Assembly: GCA_023135025.1 (NCBI GenBank)
Contig: JAGLTY010000022.1
Location: forward strand, 1 to 12,884
Source of the DNA: Bacteroidales bacterium
Lineage (GTDB): Bacteria; Bacteroidota; Bacteroidia; Bacteroidales; GCA-2748055
Length of the DNA stretch: 12,884 nt
Direction: 5' to 3'
The notes under the pieces are model-generated. The model saw only the letters and a program-made list of their open reading frames with translations, was not told where the DNA came from and ran no database searches. The position numbers and the translations under genes were made by a program. Below, piece by piece: positions 6,455 to 12,884 of the stretch (position 1 is the stretch's first letter; each line of letters starts with the position of its first letter).

Positions 6455-8764
6455 TCAGAAGGGATAACCGATGGCAATATTAAAGGTCAGATCTTTTCCG
6501 GATATGCCCGAATTCCCGGGCAGCCAGTTGGAACCTTCAATTGCATAGGGACTGCGTAGTGGAATCCCCAGGTCGAACCTGAATATCAGAAAGCTGAAAA
6601 CAGCCCGGGTACCTACCCCTGTACCTACAGCAATTTCCCTGTAAAAACGGTTGAATTCAAACCCGGCCCCCACGCGGTCATCTTCAGATGAGAGGGACCA
6701 GATGTTACCCGCATCCAGGAAAAATGCAGCTTCCAGCTTCCAGAAGAGCTTAAACCGGTACTCCATATTGACCTCCAGTTTTACATCACCTGTCTGGTTC
6801 GGATAGGCAGACTCTTCCGGATCGTTGTAGGAACCCGGACCCAGATCCTTAACCTGCCATGCCCGAATACTGTTGGCGCCTCCGGAGAAGTACTGTTTTT
6901 CAAAAGGCATGGCATTGGAATTGGCATAAGCATATCCCACACCCGCAAATCCACGCAGTACCAAACTTATATCTTCATAGAGGAAAATATAGCTCCTGAA
7001 ATCAATATCCGCCTTTACATACTGGGCAAAATCAACTCCAAGTATCTGGTAATTATTATCACCGGGATCGGAGGCAAAAGCACTGAAGCCCGCATATAAC
7101 AGATTTCCGGCACCCTCCAGGTTCAGACGAAGATCCTGGAAACTCTGATTCTTTAACAACTTCTGATTGGACCAGATCAGCGAATAACGGGTATCGATAA
7201 TCAGATGGGGTTCATAGCTGTAATAGAGGTATTTACCTTCCAACCAATCCTGGAAGTCGTCGCGTTTATATGGTGTTAATATGAGGCTGGCTTCAAAAGG
7301 GTAGACCCGGTGCATCAACTTTTCGTTTCCTTTCCAGTCGTAGCCAAACGATGCATTGGCCATGGTCCGGATATAATCGGGACGCTTTTGATAGTTATAA
7401 GATAGACGGATATTGGTCTGGGGATTGTACTTTCTGATAAACTGGTCCGTTTTCACAGGAAGCAGAAATTGTGGGATTCTCAGTCGGGCCTCAACCCCAA
7501 ACTCCTGCATGATATTGGGACCGGTATAGGCCGTGTCTGACTCCTCTCCTGTCGGTCTGATATTTTCAATGGCCCCCATAAAAGTGAGGTCGAACTGTTC
7601 CGATCCTCCAAAGAGGTTCCTGTGGCGATAGCTTACATTGGCTGCTGCCCCAATATTACCAGCCGAGTTGGTGCCCTCCACTTTGACTGTATAGGACTGC
7701 CTGGTTGCCGGTGCCACCAGCACATCACAATCGAGCTGAGGCTCCTCCGAATCTACCTCCCTGAACCGGATATCAACCATTCTGAAGGCACTCAGAGAAG
7801 AGAGGTTCCTGTAGGTGCGGTTCACATCCGAAGCGTCATAGAGAGAGCCGGGAATGATGTAGTTTTTCTGGGTAACCATTGCAGGACGGATGTTTGGTTT
7901 CCCGGAATAGACCAAATACACACTATCGTAGACCAGGGTATCTCTCTGCAGGGTCTCCTCATCGCTGTTTTTAGCAAAGGTCATGGCATTAAAATCGGTC
8001 ATCATATGAACATCCCGAATGGTATAGACCGGATGATCGGTATGCACCGTCTTTCCCCTCCGGTTTGTATTGGGAAAGTTGCGAATCCCCAGGGTGATGT
8101 CCACCTGGTGAGTGTTCAACGCACTATCCACTTCATAATAGACAAAATCACGATTGAAGGCATAATAACCACTATCGCGCAATATGGTCTCGATCCTGAC
8201 ACGCTCCTCCTGCAACACATCCACATCAAACAGCTCACCCGCCCTGAATTTGTTACTGGTGGTATCAGCCAGTACCATATGTGAAAGGGTGGCATCCTCG
8301 AAAAAGTAGGTGATGTCCCGAATCCGGTAAGGCTCACTGGGAGAGACCCGGTATACCACCCTGGCACGCCTTTTTCTATAAAGGGTGGTATCGGATACCT
8401 CCGCTTCGTAGAATCCCTTGTTCCGCATGTGAAGGGTAAGCTGTTCGGTCGATTTCAACATCAGATCCTCATCATATACAGCCGGGGGTTCACCAATACG
8501 TCTCAGCCAGTTATTAAACCCATTCTCCTTCTCCGGAGAAGAGAGATTATAGAGGGAGAGGTAGAACCTCCAGAAAATAATCCGCTTGTTGGGTTTCTGC
8601 TTGATATAGTCGTTCAGTTCCTTCTTGTCAAAATCGCCTTTCCCAGACTCAATCTTATAGTTATGCAATAGATACTCATCTTCAGACACATACTTGGTGG
8701 CTCTACAAGAAAAGAGAAGTATCGAAATGATAATAATCGTAATATATGGGATCGATCGCTGCAA
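6455..8764 (-). CDS. tamL: TamL-like Omp85 (BamA/TamA family) outer-membrane lipoprotein
   Basis: The product has 769 residues. A lipoprotein signal peptide ends in LLFSC (acyl Cys20), a feature of TamL, the Bacteroidota form of TamA. POTRA-like repeats span roughly residues 31-355, with GFYEAEV (117-123) and GYYAFNRDF (199-207) as visible motifs. The beta-barrel follows from about 360 to the end (NIAIGYPF, terminal Phe). Barrel loop 6 carries GGANSIRAW (628-636), where R634 corresponds to the conserved Arg of the Omp85 RGF/Y motif. Omp85 proteins insert other barrels into, or move proteins and lipids to, the outer membrane. The start is TTG: an in-frame TAA lies four codons upstream and no ATG precedes the signal peptide. 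BamA itself is less likely given the lipobox. Confidence 0.82.
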   Translation of the reverse strand: MQRSIPYITIIIISILLFSCRATKYVSEDEYLLHNYKIESGKGDFDKKELNDYIKQKPNKRIIFWRFYLSLYNLSSPEKENGFNNWLRRIGEPPAVYDEDLMLKSTEQLTLHMRNKGFYEAEVSDTTLYRKRRARVVYRVSPSEPYRIRDITYFFEDATLSHMVLADTTSNKFRAGELFDVDVLQEERVRIETILRDSGYYAFNRDFVYYEVDSALNTHQVDITLGIRNFPNTNRRGKTVHTDHPVYTIRDVHMMTDFNAMTFAKNSDEETLQRDTLVYDSVYLVYSGKPNIRPAMVTQKNYIIPGSLYDASDVNRTYRNLSSLSAFRMVDIRFREVDSEEPQLDCDVLVAPATRQSYTVKVEGTNSAGNIGAAANVSYRHRNLFGGSEQFDLTFMGAIENIRPTGEESDTAYTGPNIMQEFGVEARLRIPQFLLPVKTDQFIRKYNPQTNIRLSYNYQKRPDYIRTMANASFGYDWKGNEKLMHRVYPFEASLILTPYKRDDFQDWLEGKYLYYSYEPHLIIDTRYSLIWSNQKLLKNQSFQDLRLNLEGAGNLLYAGFSAFASDPGDNNYQILGVDFAQYVKADIDFRSYIFLYEDISLVLRGFAGVGYAYANSNAMPFEKQYFSGGANSIRAWQVKDLGPGSYNDPEESAYPNQTGDVKLEVNMEYRFKLFWKLEAAFFLDAGNIWSLSSEDDRVGAGFEFNRFYREIAVGTGVGTRAVFSFLIFRFDLGIPLRSPYAIEGSNWLPGNSGISGKDLTFNIAIGYPF

Positions 8765-8819
8765 TGAGGTCTGTTAAAGGGGCTAAAATACAAATTTTAC
8801 TGCACCCGATTATTTTTTT

Positions 8820-8827
8820 CATCTTTG
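8820..8827 (+). promoter_or_regulatory. Possible -7 box of the RNA methyltransferase gene
   Basis: CATCTTTG differs by one base from TAnnTTTG and lies 20 bases before the ATG at 8848. Upstream at the right distance there is only TTTT (8795-8798), a poor -33 box. If real, it supports the start at 8848, because it would lie inside any N-terminally extended reading frame. Confidence 0.35.
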
Positions 8828-8847
8828 CATTTACAGAGCATAACAAC

Positions 8848-9624
8848 ATGATCTCCTCCTCACAATCAAAACTGATTCGTTCCCTGCGACAAAAGAAGTT
8901 CAGGGACCAGCACCGGCTCTTTCTGGTTGAAGGTGAAAAAATGGTCGGGGAACTGGCCTCAGAGGATCCTGAAAATCGGTTTCAGATCCGGGAACTTTTC
9001 GCTACCCCGGAATGGATCGACAATCACGGAACACTGCTGCAATCTCAGAAAGCGCCCATCACTGAGGCCACTCATACAGAGATCAAAAAGGTAAGTAACC
9101 TGGTCACACCACAGCCAGTGATCGCGCTGGTATTCATGCCCGAGACCCGGTTCAGTGTCCAAGAGCTTCTCCACACCCCTGTCCTGGCCTTTGAGTCGAT
9201 ACGCGATCCGGGAAACCTGGGTACCATTATTCGAACGGCCGACTGGTTCGGCATTGGCCATATGGTCTGCACCCCCGATTCTACTGACCTCTTTAATCCC
9301 AAAGTGGTACAATCCACCATGGGGGCCATCGCCAGGGTGCAGGTACACTACCTGGAGATAGAGACGCTGTTGAAAAGCAAAGAGATGCAGGCTAAAACAA
9401 TTTTTGGCACTTTCATAGAAGGTGAGAATATCTACGAAACCACCCTTGAACCGGATCCGCTGATCCTCTTTGGAAATGAGTCGCACGGACTATCCGGGCG
9501 CCTTGTTCCTTATATCCGGCAAAAGATCTCTATTCCATCCTTCTCCCCACAGGGAAAAGGATCAGAATCACTCAATGTGGCCTCATCGGTTGCGGTGGTC
9601 TGCTCGGAATTGAGAAGAAGATAG
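8848..9624 (+). CDS. SpoU/TrmH-family RNA 2'-O-methyltransferase
   Basis: The 258-residue SPOUT-fold enzyme should use S-adenosylmethionine to methylate a ribose 2'-OH in rRNA or tRNA. The N-terminal substrate-binding region (about 1-100) carries the typical FRDQHRLFLVEGEKMV. The three SpoU motifs follow. Motif 1 is DPGNLGTIIRTA (120-131), with the catalytic-type Arg129. Motif 2 is FGNESHGLS (208-216). Motif 3 is SIPSF...GKGSESLNVASSVAV (228-250), including the knot residues S241, L242 and N243. The target nucleotide cannot be inferred. I chose Met at 8848 rather than the longer frame from 8746: the extension overlaps the divergent TamL-like gene, is hydrophobic and family-unlike, and contains the likely promoter. 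Tandem stops (TAG TGA) end it, 6 bases from the convergent PorT-like gene. Confidence 0.92.
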   Translation: MISSSQSKLIRSLRQKKFRDQHRLFLVEGEKMVGELASEDPENRFQIRELFATPEWIDNHGTLLQSQKAPITEATHTEIKKVSNLVTPQPVIALVFMPETRFSVQELLHTPVLAFESIRDPGNLGTIIRTADWFGIGHMVCTPDSTDLFNPKVVQSTMGAIARVQVHYLEIETLLKSKEMQAKTIFGTFIEGENIYETTLEPDPLILFGNESHGLSGRLVPYIRQKISIPSFSPQGKGSESLNVASSVAVVCSELRRR

Positions 9625-9630
9625 TGAAGC

Positions 9631-10383
9631 CTACTCAAAGTGGAAATTGAACATAATGATATAGGAACGGGCACTTTCGATGGATCCCGCAAAATCGGGA
9701 TGCCCTGTACGCCCAATGGGATCAATGATATTCATCAGGCCTACGGCCAGTTTAACCTCCGGTGCAAATTTGAAATATCTTAAATAGTTGTCCACTCCAA
9801 AACCAAACTCCAGGTATAGATCACCCCGCTTGAACTTCATATACTCATTGGATTCACTATCATAGGAACCGGGTTTTTTGGCAGACATATCATACCTGAA
9901 GTTTAATCCTCCAACCAGGTAGGGCCTGTAGTTGTTGACCCTGAGGGAACGATACTTAAATTGCAAGGGGAAATCAAGAAAAGCGGGACCCAGTGGCACC
10001 GGGTTGTCTACATTTGGCAGCTCTACCAGGTCTCCTGCCACACCATTGTTGTATTCATAAAAGTAGATCTCCCTGGATCCAAAGCTGATCCCGGGCAGAA
10101 ACCTGAGGTTCCAGTTCTCGTTAAGCCTAAGATCCGATACAATGCTTACCTGGAAACCGGGCAGCGGATGACTCAGATCGGCATAGCGAAACTCCTGTCC
10201 TGCAATTTCGGATGTGTAATCGTAATTTCTGATGAAACCCACATCCATAGCATTAACACCCACGGTAAATCCAAAATGGATCCTTTTCAGGTCAAATGCA
10301 GTAAGATTCCTTGGCCGCTCAACCTGTCCAAAGGTACCCAGGGAAAGAAGAAGCAGAGGGATGATCAGAATCGGTTTTCTCAT
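9631..10383 (-). CDS. porT: PorT/SprT-like outer-membrane barrel (type IX secretion)
   Basis: This 250-residue protein has a standard signal peptide (RKPILIIPLLLLSLGTFGQ, cleaved near residue 19-20). The rest looks like a small 8-stranded beta-barrel: alternating aromatic and polar strands such as HFGFTVGVNAMD, NWNLRFLPGISFG and YRPYLVGGLNFRYDMSAKK, ending on FNFHFE. The YRPYLVGGLNFRYD segment and the overall size resemble PorT/SprT, a component required for type IX secretion in Porphyromonas and Flavobacterium. A generic 'outer membrane beta-barrel' (PorT-family) protein remains possible. Association with the SpoU methyltransferase and a TamA-like gene is, from memory, recurrent in this phylum. 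A good -7 box sits just upstream. Its stop is 6 bases from that of the convergent methyltransferase gene. Confidence 0.7.
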   Translation of the reverse strand: MRKPILIIPLLLLSLGTFGQVERPRNLTAFDLKRIHFGFTVGVNAMDVGFIRNYDYTSEIAGQEFRYADLSHPLPGFQVSIVSDLRLNENWNLRFLPGISFGSREIYFYEYNNGVAGDLVELPNVDNPVPLGPAFLDFPLQFKYRSLRVNNYRPYLVGGLNFRYDMSAKKPGSYDSESNEYMKFKRGDLYLEFGFGVDNYLRYFKFAPEVKLAVGLMNIIDPIGRTGHPDFAGSIESARSYIIMFNFHFE

Positions 10384-10399
10384 TATTGATTTAAACGGC

Positions 10400-10429
10400 C
10401 AAAGATAGCAAATAGTATAGACCCTTCAG
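10400..10429 (-). promoter_or_regulatory. Candidate promoter of the porT-like gene
   Basis: TATCTTTG (10407-10400, minus strand) matches TAnnTTTG exactly. At a 19-base spacing upstream there is CTG, a weak -33 box. It lies in the 54-base gap after purL and would leave a leader of about 10-15 bases. So the porT-like gene may be transcribed on its own even though it follows purL on the same strand. Confidence 0.5.
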
Positions 10430-10437
10430 CAGAATCC

Positions 10438-12654
10438 TCAATCGCTTAACAGTTGCTCCAACGCATTTTCAAAATCGCGGGCATAGTCGGAGATAAATCC
10501 AAAGGAGACATCATCAATTCTGAGTTCCTCCTTGGTGACATGGCCCAGGGCTGAAAAATGGATCCCGGTTTCCATCATAAAATCAAGGAACCGCGTCTCC
10601 TGTTCAGCTGTGACACTTACCACCACACGGCTCTGGGACTCCCCAAAAAGGAAGGCGTCGCCCCGGATTTCGGCAGGCGATGTCACATCAAAACCCAATC
10701 CGCCCGGCAGGGCACACTCCACCAGTGCCACAAAGAGTCCCCCGAGGGAGACGTCGTGGGCCGAGTTCACCAGGCGCTGATTGATCACGCTGGAAACTAT
10801 CTGCTGCAGTTTCATCTCATACTCCAGATCAAACTTAGGTGCAGCCGACTCATGACAGTTATGGAAAACTGAGAGGTATTCCGAAGATGAAATATCATTG
10901 TCGGACCGCCCGATCAGAAAGATCATATCTCCCTTGTTCCGGAAATTCACAGTCATCACATTTTCATAACTCTCCAGGATTCCCACCATTCCCACCACGG
11001 GTGTTGGAATCACCGATGCAATATCCTCCCCATTGTGAGTAAGGTTATGAAAGCTCACATTCCCTGCAATAACCGGAATGGCCATTCGCCTGCACACCTC
11101 ACCGATCCCCTTCACACTTTCAGCAAAATCACGATAAACGTAAGGATCTGAAGGATCCCCGTAATTGAGACAATCGGCCAGTGCCACCGGTCTTCCACCC
11201 GAACAGATGATATTCCGTGCAGCCTCCACCACAACAATCATGGCTCCCTTCTTTGGTTCGAGCCTTCCATAACGTGAATTACCATCCACACTTATTGCCA
11301 GTGCCTGGTCATGACCATCGATCTTTACAATACCTGCGTCAGATGAAAATTCACTGCTCATATTGGAAAGCCCGGCCATGGTATCGAACTGTTCGTAGAT
11401 CCATCTCCTGGAGGCAATATTTGGCAGGGAGACTATTTGCCTGGCGATATCTTTCATATTACCGGGTACAGGGACCTCCTCGGCTGAGATAACACGTGGT
11501 ATCTTTCCCCGCTCTTTCATATCCCGGATATAGACCGGAGCTCCTCCGCCCCTGACCAGCAGGTTCACGGGCAGATCACCGCACACGGTCGAATCTTCCA
11601 TGATCCGGATCCGGTCTCCGTCATCCACCGAACCTATCTGTGAACACTCCAGTCCCCACCTCTGTACCACAATGGCTATCTTTTCAAAATCCTCTGCTCC
11701 GGCAGCAAGCAGCATCTGCTCCTGTGTCTGCGACAGCAACACCTCCAGGGCATCAATATCCTCCCGGATCACCGGCATCTCATGGAGACGTATCTCCACA
11801 CCTTTTTCTCCTCTGAAGGCCATTTCAGCAGCCGCGCAGAGCACACCGGCAGCACCAATATCCTGCATACCCCTGATCAAACCCGCTTCATTGAGTTCAT
11901 GAATACAATCCATCAGGATTTTACCGCTGGCAGGATCGGCTATCTGTGACTCGGGAACCATCTGCCCCTTTTTCTTCAACGCTTTAGAAGCAAATCCAGC
12001 GCCATGTACACCACGCCCTGATGTCTTTTTTCCAAGTAAAACCACATACTGCCCCGACGCTGTAAAAGAAGCCCTGATCATCCGGTCCTTACGGACAATC
12101 CCTACACCCATCAGGTTCACCAGGGGGTTGAATTTGTAGCTATCGTCGAACAGGATTTCACCACCCACTATGGGTACACCAAAATTATTAGAATAGCTGC
12201 CCAGCGCCCCCACCACTGCATTGACCATATCCCGGATATGCTTCTCTTTGGGATTCCCGAACCGCAGGATATTCAACTGTCCCACCGGTTCGGCACCCAT
12301 GGTAATCAGATCACGGTTCACATTCCCTGCTCCCACCGCTCCCTGCCGTGGATCTACGGCAATGGGATGGTTGTGGGATTCCATCTTTACCACACAGGCC
12401 AGCTCATCATTGATATGAATCACCCCTGCATTTTCGTCACGTGCAGGAATAAAAACATTCTCACCCTCTATGGGCATCTCCTCCAGCCACTTGATGGAGC
12501 TTTTGTATGAGATATGTTCCGACCACATGGCGGCAAACATATTCAGTTCAAAAGGGGACGGCTCCCTGCCCAACATAGATTCAATGGAATAAAGCTCATC
12601 CTGTGTCAGGTAGGAAAGTGCACGTTCTTTAAGTAAAGGGCTGTTCAAATCCAT
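10438..12654 (-). CDS. purL: Phosphoribosylformylglycinamidine synthase subunit PurL (small type, divergent)
   Basis: The product uses ATP and glutamine-derived ammonia to turn FGAR into FGAM in purine synthesis. The 738-residue length fits the small PurL that works with PurQ and PurS, not the roughly 1200-1300-residue fused form. Motifs in order: MWSEHISYKSS (43-53, catalytic-type H47), MESHNHP (91-97), IPVVGGE-like IVGGE (162-166), GMQDIGAAGV (262-271), SQTQEQM (308-314), NSRYGRLEPKKGA (459-471), SGGRPVALADCLNYGDP (485-501), SAHDVSLGGL (631-640) and GESQSR (671-676). It departs from the usual pattern in places. Ile48 replaces the common Cys of SEHCSYK. QGAVGAGNVNRD (104-115) replaces the usual GAATGVGG-I-RD loop. 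The ADPASGK segment replaces the usual GDPFxEK. No purQ or purS is in view. A TATATTTG box lies 20-27 bases upstream. Confidence 0.9.
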   Translation of the reverse strand: MDLNSPLLKERALSYLTQDELYSIESMLGREPSPFELNMFAAMWSEHISYKSSIKWLEEMPIEGENVFIPARDENAGVIHINDELACVVKMESHNHPIAVDPRQGAVGAGNVNRDLITMGAEPVGQLNILRFGNPKEKHIRDMVNAVVGALGSYSNNFGVPIVGGEILFDDSYKFNPLVNLMGVGIVRKDRMIRASFTASGQYVVLLGKKTSGRGVHGAGFASKALKKKGQMVPESQIADPASGKILMDCIHELNEAGLIRGMQDIGAAGVLCAAAEMAFRGEKGVEIRLHEMPVIREDIDALEVLLSQTQEQMLLAAGAEDFEKIAIVVQRWGLECSQIGSVDDGDRIRIMEDSTVCGDLPVNLLVRGGGAPVYIRDMKERGKIPRVISAEEVPVPGNMKDIARQIVSLPNIASRRWIYEQFDTMAGLSNMSSEFSSDAGIVKIDGHDQALAISVDGNSRYGRLEPKKGAMIVVVEAARNIICSGGRPVALADCLNYGDPSDPYVYRDFAESVKGIGEVCRRMAIPVIAGNVSFHNLTHNGEDIASVIPTPVVGMVGILESYENVMTVNFRNKGDMIFLIGRSDNDISSSEYLSVFHNCHESAAPKFDLEYEMKLQQIVSSVINQRLVNSAHDVSLGGLFVALVECALPGGLGFDVTSPAEIRGDAFLFGESQSRVVVSVTAEQETRFLDFMMETGIHFSALGHVTKEELRIDDVSFGFISDYARDFENALEQLLSD

Positions 12655-12673
12655 AATCGTATCAGTTAATGAA

Positions 12674-12681
12674 CAAATATA
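12674..12681 (-). promoter_or_regulatory. -7 box for purL
   Basis: On the minus strand TATATTTG matches TAnnTTTG and lies 19 bases before the purL ATG. No good TTTG/TTG is found at 19-21 bases upstream (a TTG occurs at only 13), so only half of the promoter is supported. I see no purine riboswitch-like structure in this short gap. Confidence 0.4.
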
Positions 12682-12706
12682 GTGAATAGATCATCAAGAT
12701 AATTTT

Positions 12707-12714
12707 TACATTTG
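12707..12714 (+). promoter_or_regulatory. -7 box for the short-chain dehydrogenase gene
   Basis: TACATTTG matches TAnnTTTG exactly and lies 16 bases before the ATG at 12731. The -33 region is weak. With the purL box at 12674-12681 on the other strand, this 76-base gap is a compact divergent promoter. Confidence 0.42.
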
Positions 12715-12730
12715 TTGGAAACCCATTTTA

Positions 12731-12884
12731 ATGAGACCCGTTGCCATCATAACAGGAGCTTCTGCCGGAATAGGAAGAGCCACAGCCGAAGCGCTGGCCA
12801 GGAACAATTATGATGTGGTCATCACCGGACGCCGCCCCGAAAAACTGGAATTGGTGGAGGAGGAGATCAGAGCAAAGACAGATG
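12731..12884 (+). CDS. Short-chain dehydrogenase/reductase (SDR), 5' part only
   Basis: An open frame starts at ATG 12731 and runs off the window after 51 codons. The N-terminus MRPVAIITGASAGIGRATAE contains the SDR cofactor motif TGxxxGIG (T8 to G15) of the Rossmann fold. VVITGRR follows at the end of the second beta strand, where a basic pair after the strand often favours NADP(H). This is a broad oxidoreductase family and the substrate cannot be inferred from the visible part; the catalytic Ser-Tyr-Lys region lies outside the window. It is divergent from purL. Confidence 0.88.
   Translation, partial: MRPVAIITGASAGIGRATAEALARNNYDVVITGRRPEKLELVEEEIRAKTD

Noticed and set aside
7622..8284. 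220-codon open frame on the plus strand
   Set aside because: It lies antisense within the strongly supported TamL-like gene, has no recognisable domain, and looks like a shadow frame.
8746..8847. N-terminal extension of the RNA methyltransferase (34 more residues)
   Set aside because: It overlaps the start of the divergent TamL-like gene, does not look like the family, and would contain the likely promoter; Met at 8848 gives the usual N-terminus.
9961..10389. 142-codon open frame on the plus strand
   Set aside because: Antisense to the PorT-like gene, which has a signal peptide and barrel pattern; no features of its own.
12655..12730. Purine riboswitch upstream of purL
   Set aside because: The gap is only 76 bases, shared with a divergent promoter, and shows no aptamer-like paired structure.
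1..12884. CRISPR array, defence island, prophage or insertion sequence
   Set aside because: No spaced direct repeats, transposase, phage structural genes or known defence domains were seen on either strand.

Overview
The window comes from a member of the Bacteroidota, probably class Bacteroidia. Four things point there. The gene order rpsU-xerC-hpf-tRNA is the arrangement I know from upstream of tuf/secE/nusG/rpoBC in this phylum. There is a PorT/SprT-like barrel of the type IX secretion system and a lipoprotein-type TamA (TamL-like). Promoters fit the phylum's TTTG/TTG-N19-21-TAnnTTTG pattern. Eleven of the twelve visible gene starts lack a Shine-Dalgarno sequence. I see no sign of a phage, transposon, plasmid, CRISPR array or defence island; this is mostly core chromosome.

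Layout, left to right. (1) 1-1652, minus strand: the 5' end of a tRNA (probably Thr) with its own textbook promoter, then the operon rpsU (bS21) - xerC (tyrosine recombinase) - hpf (ribosome hibernation factor), closed by an intrinsic terminator. (2) 1653-3177, plus strand: a divergent promoter region carrying two adjacent palindromes, then a lipoprotein of the erythromycin-esterase family. (3) 3172-6450, minus strand: an operon of class II fructose-bisphosphate aldolase (fbaA), a sodium:solute symporter of the NSS family and a membrane-anchored helix-hairpin-helix protein (ComEA-like). Its last gene overlaps the end of the esterase gene. (4) 6455-10383: a TamL-like Omp85 lipoprotein (minus), a divergent SpoU/TrmH-family RNA 2'-O-methyltransferase (plus) and a convergent PorT/SprT-like barrel (minus). 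(5) 10438-12654, minus strand: a small-type but divergent PurL, then a divergent short-chain dehydrogenase/reductase cut by the window edge.

How the parts relate. rpsU and hpf both concern the ribosome. In Bacteroidia, bS21 is known to help hide the anti-Shine-Dalgarno, and hpf is the one gene here with a perfect Shine-Dalgarno (AAGGAGGT). This suggests, as inference, that hpf is translated best by ribosomes lacking bS21. That is the most interesting lead in the window. Second is the pair of 14-bp palindromes sitting in the predicted promoter of the esterase-family lipoprotein gene. TamL-like and PorT-like proteins both belong to outer-membrane biogenesis or export. No stretch longer than 300 bases lacks a gene; the longest gap (1595-1851) holds the divergent promoters and palindromes.
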